A stretch of DNA of 64,000 bases from Staphylococcus sp. MI 10-1553 (GTDB lineage Bacteria > Bacillota > Bacilli > Staphylococcales > Staphylococcaceae): positions 1,798,001 through 1,862,000 of the forward strand of contig NZ_CP048279.1 in assembly GCF_010365305.1 (NCBI RefSeq). The letters are read 5' to 3'. The notes below the pieces were generated by a model. It saw only the letters and a program-made list of their open reading frames with translations, ran no database searches and was not told where the DNA came from. The position numbers and the translations under genes are program-made. This document shows, piece by piece, positions 1 to 8,924 of the stretch; within the stretch, counting starts at the first letter, position 1, and every line of letters starts with the position of its first letter.

Positions 1-270
1 GACAAGTTCTTTGTTCAACACTTCTGCCACTGTTTGTTTCGTTAAATCATCTTTCGTCGGACCAAGTCCCCCTGTAAATACGAGCACATCGTATTGTTGT
101 AAAGCACGTCTTGTCACATTTTCAAGACGTTGTGCATTATCCCCAACTACGATATGTTCCAATACATGATGACCTGATTCGTTAAATTTTTGCGATACAA
201 ATTGCGCATTCGTATTAACAATTTGGCCTAGCAGTAGTTCTGATCCCACTGCAATAATACATACTTTCAT
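1..270 (-). CDS. cinA: CinA-family protein, N-terminal part (runs off window)
   Basis: Ninety codons of the N-terminus are present; the rest lies before position 1. The peptide starts [20 protein letters not shown] and contains the [12 protein letters not shown] motif of the MoaB/MogA-like (molybdopterin-binding) domain of CinA. CinA proteins combine this domain with a C-terminal nicotinamide-nucleotide amidase and belong to the competence/pyridine-nucleotide salvage literature; recA normally follows cinA in staphylococci, so it would lie outside to the left. The ATG at 270 is preceded by a GGGGGA SD-like run. It is separated from pgsA by two terminator hairpins, so it probably has its own promoter. 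Confidence 0.93.
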   Translation of the reverse strand, partial: MKVCIIAVGSELLLGQIVNTNAQFVSQKFNESGHHVLEHIVVGDNAQRLENVTRRALQQYDVLVFTGGLGPTKDDLTKQTVAEVLNKELV

Positions 271-372
271 ATTTTCGTCCCCCATCTTTCGTTCATGTTG
301 ATTGTCGTATTCATTACATTTTATTTTATCTTACATCGCTATTTTATAAAAAGAAAAACGCCAAAAACAGTT

Positions 373-404
373 AAAAAAATGACTAGGATACTTACCCTAG
401 CCAT
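373..404 (-). terminator. Second rho-independent terminator after pgsA
   Basis: On the minus strand a 9-bp stem (ATGGCTAGG pairing with CCTAGTCAT, one G-U) with an 8-nt loop is followed by a run of seven T. It backs up the hairpin at 438-462 and isolates cinA from the pgsA transcript. Confidence 0.7.
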
Positions 405-437
405 TTATATTTGCTATTTAGTAAAAACGAATGATTA

Positions 438-462
438 TAAAAAACGATGGTTCAACCATTGT
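438..462 (-). terminator. Terminator downstream of pgsA
   Basis: On the minus strand a short stem ATGGT/ACCAT with flanking A-T and C-G pairs ends in TTTTTTAT, 30-50 nt after the pgsA stop. Confidence 0.65.
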
Positions 463-490
463 CATCATCTTTCTTAAATAGGTGCGTTGC

Positions 491-1075
491 TTATTTTTTA
501 TCTTGTAAAAATACGTCACGGCCTTTGTAAAAGTACTCAACACCAGAAAGCACTGTGAAAAAGACACCGATGTATAATAAAACTTGTCCTAAGCTGAAAC
601 CAATCCACTGGCTGAAAGGTTCACCTAATAAAATTAAAATCAATGCAACCATCGTCACTGCCGTTTTAATCTTTCCCAATTGACCCGCAGCACTGACAAA
701 ACCTTGTTCGATTTGCAATAAACGTAATCCTGTAACTGCAAATTCACGTGCAATGATAATCACTGCGACAACTGAGTTCGTTAAACCGAGTTCGACTAGA
801 ACAATCAGTGCAGCAGAAACGAGTAGTTTGTCTGCAAGTGGGTCTAAAAATTTCCCCATATTCGTAACAATTTGCCATTTACGTGCTAAATAACCATCTA
901 AAAAATCACTTAACGACGCCAAAATAAAGATGATACCGCTGATTAAAAATTCAATACGAATCGGCTGTCCTCCCAAAAATGTCACTTGCCCCATTCCAAA
1001 ATCTACAAGTGCGAATAACATAAAAATAGGGATTAAAATAACACGAAAGACGGTAATCTGATTCGGTATATTCAT
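491..1075 (-). CDS. pgsA: CDP-diacylglycerol--glycerol-3-phosphate 3-phosphatidyltransferase
   Basis: Makes phosphatidylglycerophosphate from CDP-diacylglycerol and glycerol-3-phosphate, the committed step to phosphatidylglycerol, in the cytoplasmic membrane. The CDP-alcohol phosphotransferase signature is complete: DGYLAR, eight residues, GKFLDPLAD. The 194-residue protein has several hydrophobic segments and matches the S. aureus length closely. I chose the ATG at 1075 ([10 protein letters not shown]) because AGGAG lies 6 nt before it; an upstream in-frame ATG at 1093 would add six residues and has no SD. The gene follows the RodZ-like gene with a gap of about 40 nt and is probably cotranscribed with it. 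In staphylococci this gene is a known site of daptomycin-resistance mutations. Confidence 0.97.
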   Translation of the reverse strand: MNIPNQITVFRVILIPIFMLFALVDFGMGQVTFLGGQPIRIEFLISGIIFILASLSDFLDGYLARKWQIVTNMGKFLDPLADKLLVSAALIVLVELGLTNSVVAVIIIAREFAVTGLRLLQIEQGFVSAAGQLGKIKTAVTMVALILILLGEPFSQWIGFSLGQVLLYIGVFFTVLSGVEYFYKGRDVFLQDKK

Positions 1076-1116
1076 GTTTGCTCCTCTTTTCACTCAATCT
1101 ATATCTGATGCTCTTA

Positions 1117-1512
1117 TTATAACATAAGGGTCATGAGCACCCAAAGTACAGCTGTGACACCTGTCAATAAACCTATTAAAATCGCCACTTTTTTAGGTTG
1201 TTGATCTGATTGTGTAAAATTCAGCACCTCTTTTTGTTGGGCAATTTGTTCTAAAATTACATGGGCTTGGCGTTGGATTGCAGGTAATTCTTTATCATGC
1301 TTCTCCATGAGCAGACGCCCATCGATATTGACAGACTGTGCATATTTTTGAATAAACCCACGGATGTGATTCGGATGTTCGAACTGGTCAAAACGGTTTT
1401 GTTCAATATTCACGAGTGTCTCTCGTTGAATTTGCGTTCTTTTTTCTAGTTCAGTTAACGTCATACCTAAACGTTCTCTTTTGCTTTGTAATACTTCTCC
1501 AATGGTCCGCAC
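1117..1512 (-). CDS. RodZ-like helix-turn-helix membrane protein
   Basis: 131 residues. The N-terminal half is an HTH_25/Xre-type DNA-binding-like fold (about residues 3-65: IGEVLQSKRERLGMTLTELE), and one hydrophobic transmembrane segment lies near the C-terminus (about 108-129). This is the short RodZ/YmfM arrangement lacking the long extracellular domain of enterobacterial RodZ. RodZ proteins bridge MreB or the division machinery to the membrane; staphylococci lack MreB, so the exact partner here is unknown. The start is GTG at 1512, with a GGGGGG run 9 nt upstream; the nearby ATG is out of frame. It lies 18 nt after ymfK and upstream of pgsA, the usual Bacillus/Staphylococcus order. Confidence 0.85.
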   Translation of the reverse strand: MRTIGEVLQSKRERLGMTLTELEKRTQIQRETLVNIEQNRFDQFEHPNHIRGFIQKYAQSVNIDGRLLMEKHDKELPAIQRQAHVILEQIAQQKEVLNFTQSDQQPKKVAILIGLLTGVTAVLWVLMTLML

Positions 1513-1530
1513 CTGTCATTCCCCCCATCG

Positions 1531-2364
1531 TTACAGTGAACCGAAACCGTCACCAAAGCCGCCAAAAGTATCACCAAAATCTAAGTTATTTTTACTTCTA
1601 ACGGTTTGCTTTTTCATTTCTTCATATTCAATTTCTTGGTTTTCTTCGGCACGCAATTCGATAATATAATCAAAATCATCCATAATATAGTCACTCGCTT
1701 CGACAAATAAGTCCGGATGTTCCACGACTTTAACAGATGGTAAGGTCATGACTTCTTTGACGAGTTCCTGATGTTTCGGATTCGTTTCTCTTGCTGTCAC
1801 TGCACCATCTATAATGTATACATGATCTTTATCATATTCACCTTTAATTAAAGAACTTCGCACAGTTTGTTTAATGAGTGTCGAACTGATAAACAACCAT
1901 TTTTTATGCGCCGAAACACTGCCCGCCACGATAGATTCGGTTTTTCCGACACGTGGCATGCCTCGAATACCAATCAATTTGTGACCCTCTTCTTTAAATA
2001 GTTCTGCCATAAAGTCAACGAGTAACCCTAAATCATCTCTTTCAAAACGGAATATTTTTTTATCATGTTCGTCTTGTTTCACATATCGTCCGTGTCTTAC
2101 TGCAAGTCTATCTTTCAGTTCAGGTTCACGTAACACTCTTAACGAAATGTCATCAATTTCTTTTAATAATGTCTCAAAGCGTTTAATCTTTTCTTCGCTA
2201 TCCGATTTAATAATAAAGGCACGAATGGACTGATCGATACCGTTAATCGTTCCAATATTAATGCCCATCATCCCTAATAAACTCGAAACGTCACCTAATA
2301 ACCCTGCACGATTCACATTAATTTGATATTCTAAGTACCATTCGCGTTTTTCTCGTGTAATCAT
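1531..2364 (-). CDS. ymfK: YmfK/DUF3388 protein: ACT-like domain plus P-loop-like motif
   Basis: 277 residues. The N-terminus (about 9-80, YLEYQINVNRAGLLGDVSSL) reads as an ACT-like regulatory domain. Residues about 135-142 are GMPRVGKT, an exact Walker A pattern, and a hydrophobic strand ending in Asp (HVYIID, about 181-186) could be Walker B. The tail is Gly/Phe rich (GDTFGGFGDGF). The family is DUF3388, named ymfK in Bacillus, with no established biochemical role that I know. The ATG at 2364 has GGGGG 6 nt upstream; a TTG one codon earlier is less likely. It lies between ymfI and the RodZ-like gene in a conserved cluster. The NTP-binding reading is my inference. Confidence 0.85.
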   Translation of the reverse strand: MITREKREWYLEYQINVNRAGLLGDVSSLLGMMGINIGTINGIDQSIRAFIIKSDSEEKIKRFETLLKEIDDISLRVLREPELKDRLAVRHGRYVKQDEHDKKIFRFERDDLGLLVDFMAELFKEEGHKLIGIRGMPRVGKTESIVAGSVSAHKKWLFISSTLIKQTVRSSLIKGEYDKDHVYIIDGAVTARETNPKHQELVKEVMTLPSVKVVEHPDLFVEASDYIMDDFDYIIELRAEENQEIEYEEMKKQTVRSKNNLDFGDTFGGFGDGFGSL

Positions 2365-2420
2365 CAAAATCCCCCTTAATGTCGACAGTGGCTTTTATCT
2401 TTAATCCCCATTATATCAAA

Positions 2421-3125
2421 CTAGCAATACCAACCACCATTAATACGTTGAACTGTGCCGGTCACACTTTGTGATAATGGCGATAACAAAAAGCGTGTGG
2501 CGTGTGCAATTTCATCTGGGTCAATCCAACGATTTTGAGGCAATTCCTCTAACAATGCTTCACGTGCCTCGTGATCGAGTGCATCCGTCATTGAACCAAC
2601 GACGACACCAGGGGCAATCGCATTGACTGTCACTGATGTACGGGCTAATTCTTTGGCTAATGATTTCACAAAACCGATTTGTGCCGCTTTCATACTAGAA
2701 TAAATCGTTTCAAAACTTGCACCCGTTTCACCCCAAATGGACGAAATCGCCACAACTCTGCCATGTGGACTTTGAATTAATTGATTAACAAAATATTGTG
2801 TGATTTTAATGAAATGAAAAACGTGCACTTGATAAGCTTCATGAATATCGATATCCGTCATATCTTGCAACATGCCAAATAAACTATGACCACTCGCATA
2901 AACCATTACGTCTAAATTATGTACAAAACCTAACTTTTCTTCTAGATTCACAGGTTGAGCCAAATCAAGTTGTACAAATTGGACAGGTTGCCCTTGAAAT
3001 TCACCCATCAAAGTTGCTAACGGGGTTTGATGATACGTCACAATCACTTCATAACCATTTGAAAGAAGGTCATGCGTAATTGCACGACCTATTGTTCCAG
3101 AACCACCGATGACGATTGCTTTCAT
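2421..3125 (-). CDS. ymfI: SDR-family reductase, YmfI (EF-P 5-aminopentanone reductase)
   Basis: 234-residue short-chain dehydrogenase/reductase. It shows the NAD(P)-binding GGSGTIG turn at residues 7-13, the NxxG-equivalent region (YASGHS), a catalytic Ser in VAISSIWG and the YSSMK active-site Tyr-Lys. In B. subtilis YmfI reduces the 5-aminopentanone group on Lys32 of elongation factor P to 5-aminopentanol, which matters for swarming and translation of polyproline. The neighbours ymfH and ymfF, linked to the same modification by genetics and name, support the specific call over a generic FabG-like reductase. Its ATG overlaps the ymfH stop by 4 nt (ATGA), indicating translational coupling. 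Confidence 0.85.
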   Translation of the reverse strand: MKAIVIGGSGTIGRAITHDLLSNGYEVIVTYHQTPLATLMGEFQGQPVQFVQLDLAQPVNLEEKLGFVHNLDVMVYASGHSLFGMLQDMTDIDIHEAYQVHVFHFIKITQYFVNQLIQSPHGRVVAISSIWGETGASFETIYSSMKAAQIGFVKSLAKELARTSVTVNAIAPGVVVGSMTDALDHEAREALLEELPQNRWIDPDEIAHATRFLLSPLSQSVTGTVQRINGGWYC

Positions 3126-4411
3126 GACGTTTTAATCTCCAAACGGCTATCGACGAGTGCATTCATATCTATACGACGGCGAACCGTTTCATTCATCGTA
3201 TCTAACGTAATACTATCGATCACATTCAATAATTCAAATAAGCTCACACCATCAAAATAAAACTTTGTGGATTGATTTGCAATATATTCTGGTGCATTTA
3301 AACTCGAAATATATTCACCAATAAATTGACGTTTTAACAAATCGAACGCGTGCTGATCATCTAAAGTACCAATACGTGCATGTAATTCATCCAATAGTAA
3401 TGTTTTTAACTGTTCAGGTTCTGTCGTTGCCGATGTAATCAATGAAAAACTGTATGTCGGCTCAATGACTGTTTGATAACTGAACGTATCGTCGATTATA
3501 TCTTGGCTCAATAACGACTGATAAAAATTCGTTTCTTCACCATAAATCATCTCAAAGAAAAATGACATTTCGATATCTTCTTTGACACCTTGATGTAGTG
3601 ACATATCATAAACCGGATGCTTCAAACCGAGCATAATTCTTGGTGATTGAAGGGGCATCGATTCAACCACTTGATGCTCAATGACTTCAGTAGGTTCACT
3701 GAGTGGATCACGTTCAATTTCTGGTTGTGCCACAATTCTACGTGCATCTTCATGCGTACGGACTAAATTTTCAATATGCTCCGGATCAACATCACCAACG
3801 ACAAATAACACCATATTAGAAGGATGATAAAATGTTTCATAGCATAAATATAAATCGTCTTTCGTAATTTCATAAATGCTCTCAACCGAACCTGCAATAT
3901 CGACTCGTACGGGATGATCTTGATACATCGCACGTAACGTATTAAACATCAAACGGTATCCCGGTTGCTCTTGATACATTTTAATTTCTTCTGCAATAAT
4001 TCCTTTTTCTTTTTCTACTGTTGCTTCTGAAAAGTATGGTGACTCTACCATTTTCAATAAACGTATAATGTTGTCGTCAATATGGTTCGTCGCGCTAAAT
4101 AAATAACTCGTACGATCGAAACTTGTAAACGCGTTCACTTGGGCATCATGTTCTGCAAATTCTGTAAATAAGTCGCCTGCTTCTTTTTCAAACAACTTGT
4201 GCTCTAAGAAATGTGCAACACCATCCGGAACAGAGACGAATTCTTCTGCGCCATGTGGTTTAAAACGATGGTCTAATGAACCAAACTGCGTCGTGTATGT
4301 GACAAATGTTTTTTGAAAATCCTTCTTTGGAATAATGAACAGATTCAGCCCATTCGCCAAAGTAGAATGATAGACCGTTTCATCAATTTGTTGATAATAT
4401 GTTTCATTCAT
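3122..4411 (-). CDS. ymfH: M16-family metallopeptidase YmfH (EF-P modification-associated)
   Basis: M16 peptidase with the inverted zinc motif HFLEH (HxxEH) near residue 87 and the downstream glutamate region (EKGIIAEEIKMYQEQPG). 429 residues, the usual single M16 repeat pair. In Bacillus the YmfF/YmfH pair is associated with 5-aminopentanol modification of EF-P. I chose ATG at 4411 (MNETYYQQID) because GGAGG lies 9 nt upstream; the ATG at 4420 touches the SD and is unlikely. It overlaps ymfF by 8 nt, so the two subunits are translationally coupled, as expected for a heterodimeric M16 enzyme. Confidence 0.9.
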   Translation of the reverse strand: MNETYYQQIDETVYHSTLANGLNLFIIPKKDFQKTFVTYTTQFGSLDHRFKPHGAEEFVSVPDGVAHFLEHKLFEKEAGDLFTEFAEHDAQVNAFTSFDRTSYLFSATNHIDDNIIRLLKMVESPYFSEATVEKEKGIIAEEIKMYQEQPGYRLMFNTLRAMYQDHPVRVDIAGSVESIYEITKDDLYLCYETFYHPSNMVLFVVGDVDPEHIENLVRTHEDARRIVAQPEIERDPLSEPTEVIEHQVVESMPLQSPRIMLGLKHPVYDMSLHQGVKEDIEMSFFFEMIYGEETNFYQSLLSQDIIDDTFSYQTVIEPTYSFSLITSATTEPEQLKTLLLDELHARIGTLDDQHAFDLLKRQFIGEYISSLNAPEYIANQSTKFYFDGVSLFELLNVIDSITLDTMNETVRRRIDMNALVDSRLEIKTS

Positions 4412-5678
4412 CCATATCATCCTCCTTTGTCAAAATATAAATCGTATCGAGATGCGCATTTTGACAGAGACGTTGAATGTCTTCATGTTTAACTGCTTGT
4501 ATACGCGCTTCATATTGGACATCCGTTTCTGGTACTTCGAGCAACAATTGATTATGCATCATTTCAATCATATTTTTTGGACGGTCTTTAGATTCCTTAC
4601 GTCCTGATAAAATGATTTTTTTCGCTAATTCCATTTTGTCATCTGTAAATTCGCCTGATTTAAAACGGTTAAATGCCTCGATAATCGTTTCTTTGGCTAA
4701 TCGGTAATCTTTAGCTGAAACCCCGCTCATAACGAATAGGAAACCATTTTTGCCATCAATTTGTGAATGAATCGAGTAAGCGAGACTCTTTTGTTCGCGG
4801 ACTTCATTGAACAACACTGATGAAGGATCTCCACCAAACATCATATTGAACACGAGAAATGCATAAAAATCTTTTTCGCCATAATGCGTTGGAAAACGAA
4901 AACCCATGTTTAATTTCGCTTGATCCACATTGTCATGTTCAATCACTTCATTAACAGGTGCATCATACTGGATATGTTGACCAAATTGTGTCGCTTGATA
5001 TGTAAAAGGTTGAATATTGAATTCTGATTGTATATGTTGAATTGTCGCTTCTTCCTCAACATTGCCTACCACGTATATTGAACAGTAGTCATTGTCTAAC
5101 ATCGAACGATATGTATCATATAAATCTGTTGCTGTAATGTCGTCAATTTCATCAAGGTCGCCTGCTGCCATATAACGGTATGGATGCTCGCCAAACATAT
5201 ACTTAAGTAAACGTAAATACGCAATTTGTGATTTATTATCTTCAATCGCTGTCAGTTTTTTCTTCAATAAACTTTTCTCTTGTGCGACAAACGTTTCATC
5301 AAAGGCGCCGTTTTTAACAAGCGGATTAAGAATGACCTCTTTTAATAATGCGAGCCCTTTGTCAAACAATGGTTCATCATCTAACAAATAACGTTCATTG
5401 ACAATTTCAAGTGTAACAGTGATGACGTGACGGTCTTTATACTTCGACACGTAACTATTCACATAAGCACCATACAATTCAGAGAGATATTGATTGAAAG
5501 CTTTATCTGTCGGAAATTGTTGTGTGGCACGGACGAGTAATTTGCTCAACAATGAACGTTGGGTCATCGTCTTTTTATCTAATGGGGCCATGAATTTAAA
5601 TGTCATTGTCGTCGTTTTAAATTTGTTTGTGGATAAAACAGATATACGTTGATCCGGGTGTTCTTGAAGTTGTTTCAT
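4404..5678 (-). CDS. ymfF: M16-family non-catalytic partner YmfF
   Basis: 424 residues with M16 fold signatures (GFRFPTHYGEKDFYAFLVFN, FGGDPSSVLFNEVREQKSLAY) but without any HxxEH motif in the region where YmfH has it. This is typical of the inactive subunit in two-protein M16 enzymes such as mitochondrial processing peptidase. It probably forms a heterodimer with YmfH and acts with YmfI on EF-P or a related substrate; the direct substrate is not known to me. The start at 5678 has AGGAGG 5-6 nt upstream. It is 33 nt after the gntR gene. Confidence 0.87.
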   Translation of the reverse strand: MKQLQEHPDQRISVLSTNKFKTTTMTFKFMAPLDKKTMTQRSLLSKLLVRATQQFPTDKAFNQYLSELYGAYVNSYVSKYKDRHVITVTLEIVNERYLLDDEPLFDKGLALLKEVILNPLVKNGAFDETFVAQEKSLLKKKLTAIEDNKSQIAYLRLLKYMFGEHPYRYMAAGDLDEIDDITATDLYDTYRSMLDNDYCSIYVVGNVEEEATIQHIQSEFNIQPFTYQATQFGQHIQYDAPVNEVIEHDNVDQAKLNMGFRFPTHYGEKDFYAFLVFNMMFGGDPSSVLFNEVREQKSLAYSIHSQIDGKNGFLFVMSGVSAKDYRLAKETIIEAFNRFKSGEFTDDKMELAKKIILSGRKESKDRPKNMIEMMHNQLLLEVPETDVQYEARIQAVKHEDIQRLCQNAHLDTIYILTKEDDMDE

Positions 5679-5711
5679 GCAACTCCTCCTTTAACAATGG
5701 TTTTGATATAG

Positions 5712-6428
5712 TTATAGACGTTTTCGAATTGTTCGAAACTTCACTAGGCTACTTTTAAAATAATTTAAAGAATAGAGTATCGGTGTGCCATCTTCTGTGT
5801 AATGGACTTGTTTTAATAACATAAGGCCATCTTGTGGGTCTGCTTCAAGTGCATCTGAAATATAAGGTTCATAACTAATAGCTTCCATTTCAGTTTCAGC
5901 ATAAGCAATCGTTTGATGACTCTCGGCTTCAATCGCTTTTAAAATAGACGTTTGCTGATTATGTGTCCCAAAATGAGATAATACGTTTGTTGTCACTTTA
6001 TCCAAACAATATACGACAGGCTGACTATTAGCAGTGCGTATACGTTCAATGACTGTAATAGGTGAATTCGGTTCTAATTGCATCACTTTACAGTCGTCGA
6101 GAGAAGCGATTTCTTCATCAAGACTTAAAAATACCGTTCCACTTTCATAACCTTTATCAGAAATCATACGACCAATGCTCATCAACTCATCTAAAGGATA
6201 GAAAAATGGTTGCGGAATTTTGACACGTGCACCCTCTTCAAAATTTTGTGTAATCATTTGTTCAGTCACAAGTTCATGAATTGCCACTTGTACATTATCT
6301 GTTGTGACATTGAGTTGACGCGCAATGGCCAATAAACCTGGTAACGATTCACCAGGTTTAATGTTTTCTGCCTCTATTTCTTTAAGAATCCATTCTTTTA
6401 CAATATTAACATCAGGATTTACAGACAT
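5712..6428 (-). CDS. GntR/HutC-family transcriptional regulator (YmfC-like)
   Basis: 238 residues: an N-terminal winged helix (about 6-72, with LAIARQLNVTTDNVQVAIHELV as recognition region) and a C-terminal UTRA ligand-binding domain (about 95-235, ERIRTANSQPVVYCLDKV, TPILYSLNYF). HutC-type members usually sense sugar phosphates or amino-acid-like effectors; the effector here cannot be read from sequence. The start ATG is 8 nt after GAGAGGTG that includes the last codons of ftsK, only 5 nt away, so it is cotranscribed with ftsK. Bacillus has the same neighbour (ymfC). Confidence 0.88.
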   Translation of the reverse strand: MSVNPDVNIVKEWILKEIEAENIKPGESLPGLLAIARQLNVTTDNVQVAIHELVTEQMITQNFEEGARVKIPQPFFYPLDELMSIGRMISDKGYESGTVFLSLDEEIASLDDCKVMQLEPNSPITVIERIRTANSQPVVYCLDKVTTNVLSHFGTHNQQTSILKAIEAESHQTIAYAETEMEAISYEPYISDALEADPQDGLMLLKQVHYTEDGTPILYSLNYFKSSLVKFRTIRKRL

Positions 6429-6433
6429 TTGGG

Positions 6434-8788
6434 TTACACCTCTCCATCATTTAAATCAACTAAAATCTGTCTCGGTTTACTGCCTTTTTGCGGGCCTATC
6501 ACTTGATTACGTTCTAAATCATCCATAATTCTTGATGCACGATTATAACCAATTCTAAACTGGCGTTGAAGCAGTGACGTACTCGCCTTTTGTTGTTCAA
6601 GAACGAATAAATAAGCTTCTTTATACAGTGGATCATCACTTTCACTTTCTGTACTACCTTCTGTCACCGCATCTGGTTCCATCTCTTTCACATAATTCGC
6701 CTTTTGTTGCGCCACGACGTAATCGACTATTGTTTGTACTTCTTGGTCACTTAAAAAGGCACCTTGGACACGCGTTCTCGTCGAACCACCATTTTTAATA
6801 AAGAGCATATCCCCTTTACCTAGCAGCTTCTCAGCACCACCACTATCAATGATTGTACGAGAATCTGTTTGCGAACTCACGGCAAATGCGATACGAGACG
6901 GGATATTGTTTTTAATTAAGCCGGTAATGACATCGACTGACGGACGTTGTGTTGCGATAATCAAATGAATCCCTGCAGCACGTGCCATTTGTGTAATACG
7001 TGTAATGGCAGTTTCAACATCTTTACCTGCTACCATCATTAAATCAGCTAACTCATCGACAATGACGACAATATACGGTAATAACGCCTCTTTTTCTCCA
7101 AGCTCTTTATTTTTACGTGTAATAAAGTCATTATACCCTTCAATATTTCGCGTACCTGAATGTTGGAATAAATCGTAACGTCTTTCCATCTCTGCCACAA
7201 CTTTTTCAAGTGCTTGTGCGGCTTTATGTGGATTTGTGACAACTGGCGTTAATAAATGCGGAATACCGTTATACACATTTAATTCTACCATTTTAGGGTC
7301 AATCATCATGAGCTTGACTTCATGTGGCTTAGCATTCAATAAAATACTCGTAATGATACCGTTAATACAAACTGACTTACCACTCCCCGTCGAACCTGCG
7401 ACTAATAAATGCGGCATTTTATTCAATTCTGCTGTTATCGGTTCACCTGAAATATCTCGACCTAATGCCACTTCTAATTTATTTTTAGCTGGGAATTTTT
7501 CGTCCAATACTTCTTTTAATGTGACAATCGCCACTTTTTGATTGGGTACTTCAATCCCTACAGCTGATTTACCTGGAATAGGCGCTTCAATTCGAATATC
7601 CTTAGCTGCAAGTGCAAGTGCAATATCATTATGTAAATTGACAATACGACTCACTTTGACGCCTTGCGCAGGTTGAACTTCATATTGTGTTACTGCCGGT
7701 CCAATTTTAATTTGCGTCACTTTCGCATCGACACCAAAGTTTTTCAATGTCGTCTCGAGCAACTTCCCTTTACGTTGAACTTCAGCTTTAGAAGTCGTAT
7801 GTTGACGTTTCGGTTCATTCAATAGCGTCAGTGGCGGGATTTCATATTGTTGATTTTCCGCTGCACCCGCTTCAGTAATACTACCTTCTGATTCGCTTCC
7901 CTTTACTTCACTGTGCGTTTGAGTCTCAGCTTTATTACGTTTTGGTATATCGGGTTGCATCGACTCTTTTTGTACTGGTTGGGTTGGTGTGTCCACTTCT
8001 ACAGATTTATGGCCGAAAATAGGAATCGATGGATAATCAGTCGGTTCATCATCTGGAATATCGACTTCAGGAAAATCTGACACATCTTTTGGTTCTGCTG
8101 CACGTTGTTGTTCGCGTTCAAATCGCTTTTGTTCTTTTTTCTCTTTTCTTGTCATACGTCGTTCAGATTGATGCGCCTTCACCTTTTCATATGACGAGGC
8201 TGTAGATTGTTTAAATTGTTCCAACCATATTTTTGCGACATCACGATGACGTTTTTTCAGTAATAAAATACCACTTGAAACGAGTAATACAAGCGTCAAA
8301 ATCACAACACCAACGAGCGAAATGAGTGGTAGTAACAAATGCATCAAATAAAAACCGAATACCCCTCCGCCAAATTGCATGTGTTCTGCCGCATCATAGC
8401 TTTGGAACACGTATGATAAAACAGGCTCCCGTTTCGTTCTCATACCTCCTGTTGCCATAAAGTATAATTGTGCGACAAATAAAAGCGCAACTTGTAAGAC
8501 AATCGAACCAGTCAATCGACGCGTTTTAGGTAATTTGCCATTATATGCGATAAAACCAATCGCTAATAAAAGTAAAAAGTATGTAAGATAACGTGTTAAA
8601 CCAAATAAGTAATTAAAAAAGCTATCAATGGCAATTCCAACGAGGCCGAGTTGAAACACGCCTAACATGATGACAATGACCATCACTATCGCGAGTATGA
8701 ATCGAATAGGCGTATCATTCTGTTTCTTTTTCGAAGTACGCTTTCTGTTGCGCGTCGTTTGGGATTTCCGTTTCTTGGTTTGCGCCAT
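6434..8788 (-). CDS. ftsK: DNA translocase FtsK/SpoIIIE
   Basis: 784 residues. The N-terminus has about four membrane segments (to about residue 180), then a charged low-complexity linker rich in K, E, Q and P (about 190-330), then a RecA-like motor with Walker A GSTGSGKS near residue 460, Walker [10 protein letters not shown], and a C-terminal winged-helix gamma domain ([20 protein letters not shown]) that reads KOPS/SRS polarity sequences. It pumps chromosome DNA through the closing septum and supports XerC/D dimer resolution (xerC is also in this window). Staphylococci carry two such translocases; this neighbourhood is that of the SpoIIIE-type copy, so either name may be used. Confidence 0.94.
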   Translation of the reverse strand: MAQTKKRKSQTTRNRKRTSKKKQNDTPIRFILAIVMVIVIMLGVFQLGLVGIAIDSFFNYLFGLTRYLTYFLLLLAIGFIAYNGKLPKTRRLTGSIVLQVALLFVAQLYFMATGGMRTKREPVLSYVFQSYDAAEHMQFGGGVFGFYLMHLLLPLISLVGVVILTLVLLVSSGILLLKKRHRDVAKIWLEQFKQSTASSYEKVKAHQSERRMTRKEKKEQKRFEREQQRAAEPKDVSDFPEVDIPDDEPTDYPSIPIFGHKSVEVDTPTQPVQKESMQPDIPKRNKAETQTHSEVKGSESEGSITEAGAAENQQYEIPPLTLLNEPKRQHTTSKAEVQRKGKLLETTLKNFGVDAKVTQIKIGPAVTQYEVQPAQGVKVSRIVNLHNDIALALAAKDIRIEAPIPGKSAVGIEVPNQKVAIVTLKEVLDEKFPAKNKLEVALGRDISGEPITAELNKMPHLLVAGSTGSGKSVCINGIITSILLNAKPHEVKLMMIDPKMVELNVYNGIPHLLTPVVTNPHKAAQALEKVVAEMERRYDLFQHSGTRNIEGYNDFITRKNKELGEKEALLPYIVVIVDELADLMMVAGKDVETAITRITQMARAAGIHLIIATQRPSVDVITGLIKNNIPSRIAFAVSSQTDSRTIIDSGGAEKLLGKGDMLFIKNGGSTRTRVQGAFLSDQEVQTIVDYVVAQQKANYVKEMEPDAVTEGSTESESDDPLYKEAYLFVLEQQKASTSLLQRQFRIGYNRASRIMDDLERNQVIGPQKGSKPRQILVDLNDGEV

Positions 8789-8840
8789 GCTTCGTCACCT
8801 TCTACTTTCTAAAAAATGATATCATCAACCTGTATGATGA

Positions 8841-8892
8841 AAAAAGCGAATCTCCTCTTTAAAATGGCGTGGCTTTCAAAGAGTAAGATTCG
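8841..8892 (-). terminator. Terminator downstream of rnjB
   Basis: On the minus strand CGAATCT..CTCTTT pairs with AAAGAG.AGATTCG around a 16-nt loop, followed by CTTTTTTC. It separates rnjB from ftsK. Confidence 0.75.
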
Positions 8893-8924
8893 TTTTCTTG
8901 TTTGAACTTCACACTGATTTTAAA

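Noticed and set aside
295..477. Plus-strand 60-codon ORF
   Set aside because: It runs through two terminator hairpins and has no SD.
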